From: Pyrinomonadaceae bacterium MAG19_C2-C3
Lineage (GTDB): Bacteria > Acidobacteriota > Blastocatellia > Pyrinomonadales > Pyrinomonadaceae
Direction of reading: 5' to 3'
Assembly: GCA_024330265.1 (NCBI GenBank)
Contig: JANDLT010000012.1
Span: 34,373 to 98,372, forward strand
Length of the DNA: 64,000 nucleotides
The notes under the pieces are model-generated. The model saw only the letters and a list, made by a program, of their open reading frames with translations. It had not been told where the DNA came from and searched no databases. The translations under genes and the position numbers were made by a program. Positions 55,336-64,000 of this stretch are shown here, piece after piece; position 1 is the stretch's first letter, and each line of letters begins with the position of its first letter.

Positions 55336-55584
55336 ATGAAACAGAAGATTCAAGTTTATGCGATTGTGAGGCTTGACGAGGCATACGCGGGTCAAAACGC
55401 GGTGACGGTGAAGTCTATAGTTACGAAACTAGACGAAGCCGAGCGAGAGGTTGTGCGGCTTAACCAACTAAACGCGGACAAAGGCGCGCGTTATTTTTGG
55501 CAAGCTACACGATTCTCAATTTCGCTGCTTACGCCCGAACTCGCATCGTTTTCATCAGAAGAAAATTTGTCCGTCAACACTTAA
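55336..55584 (+). CDS. small protein coupled to the interrupted gene
   Basis: 82 residues. Its ATG overlaps the TGA of the interrupted gene (ATGA at 55336-55339), so before the cassette insertion the two were a coupled pair. Sequence: MKQKIQVYAIVRLDEAYAGQ, NAVTVKSIVTKLDEAEREVVRLN, then KGARYFWQATRF. This 'VYA..R.D, TVK.I......AE.EV.RLN, G.rYFW..TR' pattern is one I associate with small uncharacterised proteins in Planctomycetes and cassette arrays. Toxin-immunity pairing with the broken gene is possible but speculative. Confidence 0.65.
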   Translation: MKQKIQVYAIVRLDEAYAGQNAVTVKSIVTKLDEAEREVVRLNQLNADKGARYFWQATRFSISLLTPELASFSSEENLSVNT

Positions 55585-55589
55585 AAGCA

Positions 55590-56204
55590 CTACAACCCCG
55601 AAGCGATGAGCGCGGCGAGTTCATCGGTGATGCGGCGGGCGGCGGTGCGTTCGTCTTCGCCCGCTTCGCAGCGAACCTGCATTAAAGGGTGATATGTGAT
55701 TTCGAGCGTGGTCGGGCGCGGAAGTTTTTGCGTGCGATTCCAGAGGCGATGCGCCCCGCGTAAAGACACTGGGAGAATCGGAACGCCCGCGTCGAGTGCG
55801 AGGCGCGCCGTACCGGATTTGAGACGCATCAATGAACCGTCGGGATTTCCACGCCCGCCTTCCGGGAAAATCACGAGTGCGCCGTCCCTCGCCAACCAAT
55901 CCAGTGAGCGGCGCGTTGCGGTGCGGTCGCCGCCTTCGAGTTGGATGGGGAGCGCGCCGAATAGGTACATGAATTTTCCGGTCAACTTCCAACTAAAAGC
56001 TTCGTTCCACGCCAGATAGCGCGTCGGGCGTTTGAGCATGATTGAGAGCAGAAACGGGTCGAGGTAGGTTTGATGATTGGCGGCGAGGATGACGCCGCCG
56101 CGCGCCGGAATGTTCTCAAGACCGCGAAAGCGTATGCGATTCACGACGCGCAAAAAACTGCCGAAGCCCGGACGAATCACATAATCGAAAACCCATTGTG
56201 GCAT
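55590..56204 (-). CDS. 1-acylglycerol-3-phosphate acyltransferase (PlsC-like)
   Basis: 204 residues from ATG 56204. Acyltransferase motifs: I ILAANHQTYLD (H-x4-D), II around YLAWNEAF and FMYLFGALPI, III IFPEGGRGNPDG (FPEG), IV GVPILPVSLRG. It should add the second acyl chain in phospholipid synthesis at the inner membrane, though paralogues with other substrates exist. One membrane-associated N-terminal stretch only. The gene faces the coupled small gene at its 3' end. Confidence 0.9.
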   Translation of the reverse strand: MPQWVFDYVIRPGFGSFLRVVNRIRFRGLENIPARGGVILAANHQTYLDPFLLSIMLKRPTRYLAWNEAFSWKLTGKFMYLFGALPIQLEGGDRTATRRSLDWLARDGALVIFPEGGRGNPDGSLMRLKSGTARLALDAGVPILPVSLRGAHRLWNRTQKLPRPTTLEITYHPLMQVRCEAGEDERTAARRITDELAALIASGL

Positions 56205-56339
56205 CACCGTCGGTTCTGTCGTGATGCGCGGAGTTTGAGCGATGCGCGGCGTGCGGTTTGAAACGCCCGTCTCGCGTTCATCGGCGGCATCGTTGATAAG
56301 GGTGTTATGTGGTAATTCGATGATGTCGGTTTCCTGTAT

Positions 56340-56618
56340 TCAATGTGATTTATCGTGCGCGATGTCGCATGAAAGCTGCGCGTCGAAGCCTTCGCTTTGA
56401 AGTTCTTCCCACCATTCGGGGGCGTCGCGCTCAAGCAGAAAAGCTTCCGACCACGCTTCACATCGTTCGCATTTGAAGCCGCAAAATTCGCGGGCTTCGT
56501 CTTTCGTTAAGCCGATGAAGTTGCGCGCCTGACACGCCTGACAACGGCGTTCGACTTCCACCACCAACACCTCGCGCGGCACGACGAAGTGATTCTGATT
56601 GGCTGTTTTTCGCTTCAT
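56340..56618 (-). CDS. small protein with two CxxC pairs
   Basis: 92 residues from ATG 56618. CQAC and CERC are spaced about 25 residues apart (RRCQACQARNFIGLTKDEAR, EFCGFKCERCEAW), so one zinc site is likely. The C-terminal part is acidic (APEWWEELQSEGFDAQLSCD) with one extra Cys. Unrecognised. It begins eight bases after the PilZ gene's stop, so it is probably the second gene of that unit. Confidence 0.6.
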   Translation of the reverse strand: MKRKTANQNHFVVPREVLVVEVERRCQACQARNFIGLTKDEAREFCGFKCERCEAWSEAFLLERDAPEWWEELQSEGFDAQLSCDIAHDKSH

Positions 56619-56626
56619 CACAAGGC

Positions 56627-57409
56627 TTACTCTACGCCGTCAAGCGGAAATTGACGGTCAATAAATTCGAGATGAAGACGCGGGATGCCGTTTGCCCCCG
56701 CGCGTCGCCCGCGCACCACGGCAATCAACGAAGCATTGTGCAGATGGCTGGTCAAGCGCACGAAGCGACCACGCTCGACGTTGAGACTCGTGAAGACCGC
56801 CGCCCCGCGCCGCGAAACATTCTCTGTGACCGTGACTTCGCTGGCTTCGGTCTGCCCGTTGGCATCGTGAACTTCAATCGTGACTTCAAGCGGCATCGTG
56901 ACGCGCGTTTCCGGGCGCATCTCGGCGGGTGAAACATAACGCGGGCGCGGTTGTTTGGTCATCTCACGCAGTTGCCACAAGCCCATCGGACCCGGAGCGA
57001 GAACTTCATAGCGCGTCGCCGGGTCTTCGATGTAACTCGCCGGTGGATGCTTGCCGATAAACGCCACGCCGAGTTCAAAGCGCGACACTTGATTTCTCAC
57101 TTCCACCGTTTTTACAAATCGCACCAACACCCACACGCGATACTGGTCTTCCGAATGGTCGAAGCAACGCAGTGGGCGCGGCAGCGGTAGGGATAGATGA
57201 AGCAGTCGCCCGTATTCGGTGGCGTGGGTAAGGGCGAAACGCGCTCCGAACGGCGTCACGTCAATTAAGCGCGTGACCTCCGCCCATTCATGGTCGCGCG
57301 TCTCACGACACTTGACGCGCACGGGCAGAGGCAACGCCAGACGCTCGCGCAGACGCCGCGATTTACCCTCGTGTTCTTGCCTTATATTACCACTCATAAT
57401 AACGCCCAT
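56627..57409 (-). CDS. tandem PilZ-domain protein
   Basis: 260 residues from ATG 57409, with GGAAG six bases upstream. PilZ 1 (about 15-125): RLRER, then DVTPFGARF in place of the usual (D/N)xSxxG. PilZ 2 (about 155-255): RPETR (RxxxR), then ENVSRRGAAV (NxSxxG), a complete cyclic-di-GMP motif pair. The second domain should therefore bind c-di-GMP. No enzymatic or membrane domain is present, so it is probably an adaptor. Divergent from gyrA. Confidence 0.85.
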   Translation of the reverse strand: MGVIMSGNIRQEHEGKSRRLRERLALPLPVRVKCRETRDHEWAEVTRLIDVTPFGARFALTHATEYGRLLHLSLPLPRPLRCFDHSEDQYRVWVLVRFVKTVEVRNQVSRFELGVAFIGKHPPASYIEDPATRYEVLAPGPMGLWQLREMTKQPRPRYVSPAEMRPETRVTMPLEVTIEVHDANGQTEASEVTVTENVSRRGAAVFTSLNVERGRFVRLTSHLHNASLIAVVRGRRAGANGIPRLHLEFIDRQFPLDGVE

Positions 57410-57765
57410 CGGAGACTTCCGAAAACCATCGCGGAACACAACATATAGACCGCTCGGAACCGCCGCGCCGCTCCCCTCTAAAAACTCGGAAGTAGCTTAT
57501 TTTACAGCTATTTGAAAGCTCCTCGCGGGTTGTCAAAAACGGCTTGAGCGTGTACAATATGTCGTACTCCGAACGCTCGCTGAAAACGAGCATTTCACGA
57601 TTCTAAATTGCCGATTATTTTAAGCGAAACAAAGATTGATTTGGGCTGTGTGTGCCGCCGAAGATTTACGTCTCGCGGCGCGAACAAACGCCCGAATGCT
57701 TCGCGCGATGTGGTCATCGAAAGCTCCGCCCGCGCGCGGCGAATTGTACCGGAAAGGTTTAATTG
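57410..57765. other. divergent promoter region between the PilZ gene and gyrA
   Basis: 356 bp without genes. It contains the predicted gyrA promoter (57530-57558) and a small hairpin GCTCGctgaaaaCGAGC near 57573. A promoter for the leftward PilZ gene must also be here but was not clear. Confidence 0.5.
57530..57558 (+). promoter_or_regulatory. sigma-70-type promoter of gyrA
   Basis: TTGTCA (57530-57535), 17-bp spacer, TACAAT (57553-57558): one mismatch to each consensus hexamer at ideal spacing. It would give a leader of about 200 nt before the gyrA ATG. Confidence 0.6.
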
Positions 57766-60700
57766 ATGGAAACGACAGCTGAGAGACCGTATATCAATAT
57801 CGAAGATGAGATGCGACGCTCGTATCTCGATTACGCGATGTCCGTCATCATCGGGCGCGCCCTGCCCGACGCCCGCGACGGCTTCAAACCCGTTCACCGC
57901 CGCGTCTTGTGGGCAATGCAAGAACTTGGCAATCAGTACAACAAGCCGTACAAAAAAAGTGCGCGTGTCGTCGGCGATTGCTTTGTCAAAGGAACTTTGG
58001 TTCACACGGAGCGCGGGCTAAAGCCGATTGAAGAAATCGAAGTTGGCGAACGTGTGCAAATGCCGGATGGTTATACAAGCGAAGTCGTCGCGGCATTTCA
58101 TAACCCACCTTCAAAAGTAGTGAGCATTCGCTTGTCAAACGGCAACCGTATGACGGTCACGCCGGGTCAGTTATTTCGCGTCTTGAAAGATGATTTGAGC
58201 ATCGGTTGGGAACAAGCGGAGAATCTCGAAGGCAAGCGCGTACTCGTCTCAAATCCGCGTGTCTTGGGTGTGCCTGAAACTCACGACAGCGATGAGCGAA
58301 GAACGGCGGCGTATATCGCGGGCTTGCTCGTCGCCGAAGGCTTCTTAACTGATAGAAGCAAGAGTAAGCGCGTCGGTGTGCAGATGGTTGACCGCGAACC
58401 GCTCAACGCAGTCATCGAACATTGCGAGGCGCACGGTGTGAAATCTTATCCGTACACGAAGTCACCACAGAAAGCCCATCATCAAACGCAGTTCGGTGTC
58501 CGCTTCACCGGATTAGAAGAAGCCTACGACGTGTGCTTCGACAGGTGCGCGACGAAGCATGTTCCCGCATGGGTTCTCGCTGACCGTCGTTTGTTTCCCG
58601 CATTCATCGCGGGCTTCACCGACGGCGACGGACACATCAGAACGCACGAAGCAAAGCGCGAAGTTCTACTCGCTTCGACTTCCGAATTGTTGTCCACGCA
58701 ACTACAAACGATGCTCGCGGACTTCGGTATTCATGCCCATTTGAATCGTGAAGACATTGCGGCGCGCATGATAGGTGACGAAATTTTTTTACCACGCTTT
58801 ACGCTGTGCTTGACCGGAGAAAACGCTTCGCGTTTTTGCACACTCGTCGCAGACGACATTCGCATCGCGCGCAAAAAAGAGACCGCGTTGCGCTTTGCGA
58901 CATGGACGCGCCCGACTTTGAACACCGAAACCGAGTGCCTGCCTTCGCGGGCTATCTTCGACGAACTCGCTGAACATCATCTCGGCGGCGGGTGGTTTGC
59001 CGATAAGCAAGGAAGAAAGTTTCGCGCCGGAATTAAATACGTCGGCGGCGCGAAGATTCGCTATTCGTCTGATTTACGCGACAAGGATTTGTCTTATCGT
59101 CAAATCGAAGCATGGGGCATTCACGCAAAACTCGAACGCCTGAACTCGCCGCTTGCCGCACGGCTCAAACACTTGATGGAAATCTATTGCCTGATGCGCG
59201 TCGCGTCAGTCGAAGAAGCGGGCGAAGCCGAAACCTTCGACGTGCAAATCGCCGACGATTCGCACGAGTTTCTAGTGCAAGGCTGCGCCGTACATAACTG
59301 CATCGGCAAATATCACCCGCACGGCGACACCGCCGTTTATGACACTATCGTTCGTATGGCGCAGGACTTTTCGATGCGCTATCCATTGGTTGACGGACAA
59401 GGGAATTTCGGCAGCGTTGACGGAGATTCACCGGCTGCCATGAGATATACGGAAGTTCGCATGTCGCGTCTCACAAATGAGATGCTCGGCGATATTGAGA
59501 AAGAGACGGTTGATTTTCAGCCGAACTATGACGAGAGTTTGAGTGAGCCGAAGGTGCTTCCGGCGCGTGTGCCGCAGCTTCTCATCAACGGTTCGGATGG
59601 TATCGCGGTTGGCATGGCGACGAAGATTCCGCCGCATAATTTAACGGAAGTCGTGGATGCGACCATCGCTTTGATTCGCAAGCCGCACATCGGGATTGAG
59701 GAACTCATCAAAATCATTCCGGGTCCCGACTTCCCGACTGCCGGATTTATTTACGGGCGCGAAGGCATCACGCAGGCTTACCTGACGGGGCGCGGCATCA
59801 TTCAGATGCGCGCCCGCGCCGGGATTGACCGCATCGGGCGCGGCTCATCGGAGCGCGATGCCATCATCATCACGGAGATTCCGTATCAACTCAACAAGGC
59901 GCGTTTGATTGAGCGCATCGCGGAACTCATCAACGAGAAGAAGTTGGACGGCATTTCCGATTTGCGTGATGAATCGAATCGCGTCGGAATGCGAATCGTC
60001 GTCGAACTCAAGCGCGACGCCGTGCCGCAAGTCGTTCTCAATAAGTTGTACAAGATGACGCCGATGCAATCGTCGTTCGGTGTCATCAATCTCTCTATCG
60101 TCAACGGGCAGCCGCGAGTTCTAAACCTGAAGCAGATGCTCGAAGTCTTCGTCGAGTTTCGGCGTGAAGTCGTGCGGCGTCGCACGGAGTTTGAGCTTCG
60201 CAAAGCGAAAGCCCGCGCGCACATTTTAGAAGGTTTGAACAGAGCAATTGACGGACTTGATTACATCATTCCGGCGATTCGCAATGCGTCGAGCGTTGAC
60301 CAAGCGCGCCAGTGGCTGACGGGTAACTTTGACGGCATGAGCGCGGATACAAAATTGAAAGGTTTGCCCGCCGGTGAATCGGCGGCGGACTTTATCAATC
60401 GTTTGCAAAGAGGTATCGGACGGCTTGAGTTTTCGGAACTTCAGGCACAGGCGATTCTCGATTTACAACTGCGTCGCCTCTCCGCTTTGGAGCGTCAACG
60501 CATCCTTGATGAGTACGAGCTAATCATCAAACTCATCGCCGAACTCGAAGAAATTCTAGCTTCAGAAACTTCACTACGGCGCGTCATCGTCAAAGAATTG
60601 GAAGACGTTAAAAAAGAGTTCGGCGATAAACGGCGCACCGAAATCGTTGATGAAGGCATTGATTTATCAATCGAAGATTTGATTGCCGATGAAGATGTCG

Positions 60701-61662
60701 CCATCACCGTCACCAATTCCGGCTACATCAAGCGCACGCCGATTACGGCTTACGCCAGACAGGGGCGCGGCGGCAAAGGCAAGTTCGGCGCGGGAACAGG
60801 CAAGAACAACGATTTCGTCGAACACCTGTTCATCGCCTCGACTCATGCTTACATCATGATTTTCACCGACGACGGGCAGGTCTTCAAACTCAAGGTTCAC
60901 GAACTGCCCGATGCCGACCGCGCTTCACGCGGCAAAGCGGTCGTCAATCTCGTCAACATTCCTTCGACACGAAAACTCGCGGGCGTGGTCGCGGTGCGCG
61001 ACTTCACGGACGACCGTTATATCGTGATGGTGACGCGCAAAGGTGTGATTAAGAAAACCGCTTTGTCGGATTTCAAGAACATCAACATTCGCGGCATCAA
61101 CGCCATCAACATAGATGAAGGCGACGAACTTCTTGATGTGATAATGACCGACGGTACGAAGCAGATTTTGATTGCGACGCACGACGGCATCGCCATCAAA
61201 TTCAACGAAGAAGGCGCGCGTGCGATGGGACGCGCGGCGCGCGGCACACGCGGCATCACCTTACGCGACGGTGATTATGTCGTCGCCGTTTCCGCCGTCA
61301 CCGCCGACGGCACGCAACGTATGCTTTCGGTTTCTGAAATGGGTTACGGCAAGCAAACGAAAATCGCGGATTATCGTCTCCAGTCGCGCGGCGGGCGCGG
61401 CGTCATCAACATGAAGACGAATGCCAAGACCGGCAAAGTCGTCGCCGTGTTTCCGGTCGAAGACGACTCGGAACTTATGATTATCACGCAACAGGCGAAG
61501 ATGATTCGCATCGAAGCCAGCGAGATTCGCAAGACCGGCAGAAGCGCGAGCGGTGTGCGACTGATTAAGACCGGAGAGGACGACCGCGTGACGAGTGCGT
61601 CGCTGCTCGAAGCGGCGACGATTGAAGACGAAGCCGTACTAAACACGAGCGTGGCGGAATAA
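57766..61662 (+). CDS. gyrA: DNA gyrase subunit A containing an intein
   Basis: 1298 residues before splicing, 858 after removal of the 440-residue intein (57979-59298). Gyrase introduces negative supercoils with GyrB. Visible: the N-terminal [17 protein letters not shown], the active-site Tyr in AAMRYTEVR (codon 59446, residue 121 of the spliced protein), and the GyrA box QGRGGKG in the C-terminal wrapping domain, which separates it from ParC. ATG 57766 is used, with AAAGG eight bases upstream. The commonly cited mycobacterial intein site (AMRY|TE) is empty here. A strong terminator follows. Confidence 0.97.
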   Translation: METTAERPYINIEDEMRRSYLDYAMSVIIGRALPDARDGFKPVHRRVLWAMQELGNQYNKPYKKSARVVGDCFVKGTLVHTERGLKPIEEIEVGERVQMPDGYTSEVVAAFHNPPSKVVSIRLSNGNRMTVTPGQLFRVLKDDLSIGWEQAENLEGKRVLVSNPRVLGVPETHDSDERRTAAYIAGLLVAEGFLTDRSKSKRVGVQMVDREPLNAVIEHCEAHGVKSYPYTKSPQKAHHQTQFGVRFTGLEEAYDVCFDRCATKHVPAWVLADRRLFPAFIAGFTDGDGHIRTHEAKREVLLASTSELLSTQLQTMLADFGIHAHLNREDIAARMIGDEIFLPRFTLCLTGENASRFCTLVADDIRIARKKETALRFATWTRPTLNTETECLPSRAIFDELAEHHLGGGWFADKQGRKFRAGIKYVGGAKIRYSSDLRDKDLSYRQIEAWGIHAKLERLNSPLAARLKHLMEIYCLMRVASVEEAGEAETFDVQIADDSHEFLVQGCAVHNCIGKYHPHGDTAVYDTIVRMAQDFSMRYPLVDGQGNFGSVDGDSPAAMRYTEVRMSRLTNEMLGDIEKETVDFQPNYDESLSEPKVLPARVPQLLINGSDGIAVGMATKIPPHNLTEVVDATIALIRKPHIGIEELIKIIPGPDFPTAGFIYGREGITQAYLTGRGIIQMRARAGIDRIGRGSSERDAIIITEIPYQLNKARLIERIAELINEKKLDGISDLRDESNRVGMRIVVELKRDAVPQVVLNKLYKMTPMQSSFGVINLSIVNGQPRVLNLKQMLEVFVEFRREVVRRRTEFELRKAKARAHILEGLNRAIDGLDYIIPAIRNASSVDQARQWLTGNFDGMSADTKLKGLPAGESAADFINRLQRGIGRLEFSELQAQAILDLQLRRLSALERQRILDEYELIIKLIAELEEILASETSLRRVIVKELEDVKKEFGDKRRTEIVDEGIDLSIEDLIADEDVAITVTNSGYIKRTPITAYARQGRGGKGKFGAGTGKNNDFVEHLFIASTHAYIMIFTDDGQVFKLKVHELPDADRASRGKAVVNLVNIPSTRKLAGVVAVRDFTDDRYIVMVTRKGVIKKTALSDFKNINIRGINAINIDEGDELLDVIMTDGTKQILIATHDGIAIKFNEEGARAMGRAARGTRGITLRDGDYVVAVSAVTADGTQRMLSVSEMGYGKQTKIADYRLQSRGGRGVINMKTNAKTGKVVAVFPVEDDSELMIITQQAKMIRIEASEIRKTGRSASGVRLIKTGEDDRVTSASLLEAATIEDEAVLNTSVAE
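57979..59298 (+). mobile_element. GyrA intein with LAGLIDADG homing endonuclease
   Basis: 440 residues, from Cys1 ([13 protein letters not shown], block A) to terminal His-Asn (CAVHN, block G), followed by Cys+1. The site is [16 protein letters not shown]; bacterial GyrA usually has Val at the +1 position, so the Cys nucleophile is intein-linked. Block B reads [11 protein letters not shown]: the T-x-x-H His is Gln64. The endonuclease has two LAGLIDADG helices, IAGLLVAEG (113-121) and [10 protein letters not shown] (209-218), with both acidic residues kept, so it may still be active. Block F is [18 protein letters not shown]. Confidence 0.93.
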
Positions 61663-61706
61663 TGCGTAACCGCGTTCGGCGGCAAAGTGAGAAGTTGTTT
61701 GAATGG

Positions 61707-61742
61707 AGAAGGGCGCAAGATTATCTTGCGCCCTTCTTTTTG
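61707..61742 (+). terminator. Rho-independent terminator of gyrA
   Basis: AGAAGGGCGCAAGAT (61707-61721) and ATCTTGCGCCCTTCT (61723-61737) form a perfect 15-bp inverted repeat followed by a T-run to 61741. Confidence 0.95.
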
Positions 61743-61825
61743 CGGCGGGCAACAAAGGCGCATCCCGCTTAATCTCATCTTGGTACTTCTGGTCGAGGCG
61801 TTTTGTCTGATGTTCGGACGCTTTT

Positions 61826-62023
61826 GTCCCGTCAGGAACATTGTGACAGTAGCCCAGCGATTTATCGCTGGGACTCTCATGAGTAGATTCCGCATGTCCA
61901 GTCAGGGACGACTGGACATCCGATGTGTCGCCTTATTCAGCCGTCCCTGACGGGACTAAAACTATTTCACGTCCGTTCCCAGCGATAAATCGCTGGGCTA
62001 TTTTCAATCGTCCCTGTCGGGAC
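61826..62023. repeat. ~200-bp composite palindrome, copy 2 (REP-like)
   Basis: Same order as copy 1 at 3778-3976: GTCCCGTCAGGAAC, CCCAGCGATTTATCGCTGGG, an internal GTCCAGTC..GACTGGAC hairpin, GTCCCTGACGGGAC, CCCAGCGATAAATCGCTGGG, GTCCCTGTCGGGAC. Length 198 bp against 199 for copy 1. The hairpin arms are kept while the spacers have drifted. Confidence 0.85.
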
Positions 62024-62171
62024 GGAAAAGTATCCAGAGGTCAGACGTTTCATCTGAGAAATACAATTCCCTCGCATTGTAAAAGCGAACCAACGCGGAT
62101 ACATGCTTTCATTGTGAAAGCGGCACACCCGTCAAACATCATTTGCGGACACGGAAAGGAAACTCGTCATT

Positions 62172-63527
62172 ATGCGTTTCACACATCGCTTTATGCACCT
62201 CGCGTTGATACTGTTTTTGCTTGGGGTTTATGCGTCGGGACAAACCAAGCCAGCTTCACCCGACACGCGCACCGATAATGAAGCGACGCAAGACGATGAC
62301 GAAGTGATAAAAGTTGAAACCAATCTTGTCACCGTGCCGGTCATCGTCAGCAACCGCGACGGCGGATACTTGCCGGATTTAACGAAAGAAGAATTTACGG
62401 TTGAGGAGAACGGCAAGCGGCAGGACATCGCGTTTTTTGCGACGACGCAAGAACCTTTTCACGTCGTGTTGATGATTGATACGAGTGGCAGCACAGAGGA
62501 GAAGCTGGTCAGTATTCGCCGCGCCGCGACCGTGTTCGTCGCGCAACTGCAAGCCGCCGACCGTATCAAGTTGATTTCATTTGACGACACGGTGAAAGAC
62601 GCGGGCGACTTCACCGCCGACCGCGCGCAAATCAGTAGCCGCATCGCGGGCTTGCGTTCCGGTAAGGGGACGCGCCTCTATGACGCGGTGGCGCACGCGA
62701 TGCGAATGCTTCAACCAATTCAGAAACGCAAGGCAATCGTCATCTTCACCGACGGCGTTGATTTCCACAGTGACCGCGAGACTTACGAGAGAAACCGCCG
62801 CGCGCTCGAAGAAGCGGGCATCATCGTCTATCCGATTCGCTATGAAACGCGACGCGAAACCGAGCGTATCGCGCGTGAACAGGCGGGCGGCTCGCAAACC
62901 GTTGATGTCGGCACAATCTTGGGCGGCGGTTCACGTCGTGACGGCAGTGGTGGCGGCGGGACAACCGCGCCGACTTTTCCCGGTGGAACATCACCGACGA
63001 TTCCCGATACGCGACAGGGCGGCGGCATCGGCATTCCTAATTTCCCCGTCCCCATCATCATCAACCGACGGCGCAACGACCCGTATCCCGGCGGCACACG
63101 CACGCCGGGCGGAACTTATCCCGACACGCGCGACGACGGACGTAACGGCGGCATCAATAATCCTTTCCCCGACGGGCGCGACGATTCTCGCAACGGCGGC
63201 ATCAATCGTTATCCCGATGGGCGCGGCGGGCGCGTGGATGATTCGATAAACGTGATGCTAGACCGCCTGTACCGAACCGCCGACGAGTATCTCGATGACC
63301 TTGCGCGCGAATCCGGCGGCAGAGTTTTACGCGCCGACACGCTCAACTCGCTGCCCGATGCGTTCGCCCAAATCGCCGCCGAACTTCGCACGCAATACTC
63401 GCTCGGCTACTATCCAACCTTGCGGACGCGCGACGGCAAGTATCGCAAAATCAAAGTTCGCACGACGCGGAAAAATGTGTATGTGCGAACGCGACCGGGC
63501 TATCGCTTGCCCGCGAATCAAAAATAG
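62172..63527 (+). CDS. secreted VWA protein, acidobacterial 'VWFA-related' type
   Basis: 451 residues with signal peptide (FMHLALILFLLGVYASGQ). After a short acidic stretch comes VETNLVTVPVIVSNRDGGYLPDLTKEEFTVEENGKRQ, the typical lead-in of the 'VWFA-related Acidobacterial' family. The VWA domain has an intact MIDAS (MIDTSGST, later FTDGVDFHSD). Residues about 245-355 are an inserted Gly/Pro/Asp/Arg-rich low-complexity segment with repeated DGRNGGIN and PDGR units. The tail (TQYSLGYYPT...YRKIKVRTTR) is the family's usual end. The role is unknown. GGAAAGGAAAC precedes the ATG. Confidence 0.88.
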   Translation: MRFTHRFMHLALILFLLGVYASGQTKPASPDTRTDNEATQDDDEVIKVETNLVTVPVIVSNRDGGYLPDLTKEEFTVEENGKRQDIAFFATTQEPFHVVLMIDTSGSTEEKLVSIRRAATVFVAQLQAADRIKLISFDDTVKDAGDFTADRAQISSRIAGLRSGKGTRLYDAVAHAMRMLQPIQKRKAIVIFTDGVDFHSDRETYERNRRALEEAGIIVYPIRYETRRETERIAREQAGGSQTVDVGTILGGGSRRDGSGGGGTTAPTFPGGTSPTIPDTRQGGGIGIPNFPVPIIINRRRNDPYPGGTRTPGGTYPDTRDDGRNGGINNPFPDGRDDSRNGGINRYPDGRGGRVDDSINVMLDRLYRTADEYLDDLARESGGRVLRADTLNSLPDAFAQIAAELRTQYSLGYYPTLRTRDGKYRKIKVRTTRKNVYVRTRPGYRLPANQK

Positions 63528-63550
63528 TTAATCAAAGAAAAGGAAAATCT

Positions 63551-63829
63551 ATGCAAGCAGTTTGGAAAGATAAAGTCATCGCCCGCAGCGAAGACACTAT
63601 CGTCGTCGAAGGCAATCATTACTTTCCCGCCGAAGCGATTGACCATGAATATGTGCGCGAAAGCGGGACGCATTCGCACTGTCCTTGGAAGGGTGAAGCG
63701 AGTTATTACGACGTAGTGGTTGACGGCGAAGTCAACCGTGATGCGGCGTGGTACTACCCGAAACCGAAAGAGGCGGCGGCAAACATCGCGGGTCACGTCG
63801 CATTCTGGAAAGGCGTTCGCGTCGAGTGA
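63551..63829 (+). CDS. DUF427 family protein
   Basis: 92 residues: AVWKDKVIARSEDTIVVEGNHYFP, the hallmark HCPWKGEASYYDV and AAWYYPKPKEAA...HVAFWKGVRVE. This is a full-length single DUF427 domain; the family has a beta-barrel fold and no settled function. AAGGAAAA precedes ATG 63551. It follows the VWA gene by 23 bp and may share its transcript. Confidence 0.93.
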   Translation: MQAVWKDKVIARSEDTIVVEGNHYFPAEAIDHEYVRESGTHSHCPWKGEASYYDVVVDGEVNRDAAWYYPKPKEAAANIAGHVAFWKGVRVE

Positions 63830-63867
63830 GTATTTAACGTCAGTTCGACATAAGGCAAAAAGACTTC

Positions 63868-63943
63868 TTAGCCACGAAACAACACGAATCCGAACACGAA
63901 ACAAAACAATTCTTCGTGTCGTTTGGTGTTGTTTCGTGGCTAA
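63868..63943. repeat. 76-bp palindrome with CACGAAACA words
   Basis: TTAGCCACGAAACAACAC (63868-63885) is a perfect 18-bp inverted copy of 63926-63943. The loop carries further ACACGAAACA and TTCGTGTCGTTT words, so the pairing can extend inwards. It has the same architecture as the heptamer arrays, again after a gene end. Confidence 0.88.
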
Positions 63944-64000
63944 TGTTTTCATTGTTCCAGCACGCTAGTTGAAACTATGCGCTTTCAGCGCAAGACTTTA

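Larger units (their letters stand above)
54480..55339 (+). pseudogene. gene interrupted by an integron cassette
   Basis: Left part (54480-54590): AAAKHLATYHGIDETVASNR, then LHEIKYAARRSPAENVL. Right part (55238-55339): FDRIGNVYAPETGEWLGSLT, then QGGAKRIRKSKAL and TGA. Deleting 54591-55237 joins ..GTC TTG|TTC GAC.. in frame. The joined sequence (ENVLFDRIGNVYAPETGEWLGSL) reads as one domain of about 70 residues, of a type I loosely associate with C-terminal domains of polymorphic-toxin proteins. Upstream an in-frame TGA (54477) blocks it, so the 5' end is also damaged, possibly by a frameshift after ATG 54433. Confidence 0.75.
61663..62171. other. 509-bp intergenic region: terminator and composite palindrome
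   Basis: No gene. It holds the gyrA terminator (61707-61742) and the repeat copy 2 (61826-62023). The last 150 bp before the VWA gene show nothing recognisable apart from GGAAAGGAA just before its start. Confidence 0.6.

Overview
The window is a dense, roughly 55-60% GC bacterial chromosome segment, with AT-richer patches at 41.2-41.9 kb and 54.6-55.6 kb. The gene content suggests an Acidobacteriota member, probably of the Blastocatellia type: a secreted VWA protein of the acidobacterial 'VWFA-related' kind, a carboxypeptidase-regulatory/outer-membrane barrel protein, PAS-rich hybrid kinases and dispersed REP-like palindromes. This assignment is inference; there is no rRNA or other marker RNA here to settle it.

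Layout. 0-9.7 kb: a partial Uma2 nuclease-like gene, an alpha/beta hydrolase, a hybrid histidine kinase, a ~200-bp composite palindrome, a GT-C-like membrane protein with a lipoprotein, a GT9 glycosyltransferase, a second Uma2 gene and a secreted protein. 9.8-18.7 kb (minus strand): gpmI, a zinc-ribbon protein, a coiled-coil protein, eno, pabB, purL and a redoxin/TlpA pair. 19.1-26.5 kb (minus strand): a tightly packed run walJ-like, restriction enzyme, N4-type methyltransferase, purB, aspartic protease, purS, purQ, C5 methyltransferase, HaeII-N-terminus-like protein, SRA-like protein. Purine synthesis genes are thus interleaved with two modification systems. 26.6-40.7 kb: M16 peptidase, outer-membrane protein, a histidine kinase with an NtrC-type regulator, a 2-hydroxyacid dehydrogenase, an S8 protease and a PYROXD2-like oxidoreductase. 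41-45.6 kb: small genes of foreign look, then clpB. 45.7-52.5 kb: DHH phosphoesterase, PAS-STAS protein and an AAA ATPase/VWA pair split by a VapBC-like module. 52.6-57.4 kb: esterase, inositol-phosphatase-like gene, a single integron gene cassette sitting inside a broken gene, acyltransferase and PilZ protein. 57.8-64 kb: gyrA with an in-frame intein, a second ~200-bp composite palindrome, the VWA protein and a DUF427 protein.

Three structural stories stand out. (1) Bases 54591-55237 form an integron gene cassette: a VOC-family gene plus an attC. Removing it rejoins a reading frame exactly at G|TT, so the cassette entered a non-integron (secondary) site. (2) Many intergenic gaps carry short arrays of heptamer-like words, each array facing an inverted copy. 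The words differ between gaps (GTGGATA, GTCAGGA/GTCAGAA, GATGAGT, GAAAGTC, CGCAGAG) but the architecture is the same, and several genes take their stop codon or C-terminal tail from the array. (3) gyrA carries a 440-residue LAGLIDADG intein at VGD|C, with a Gln where block B normally has His.

Functions are inferred from motifs and family resemblance read by eye; no database search was possible.
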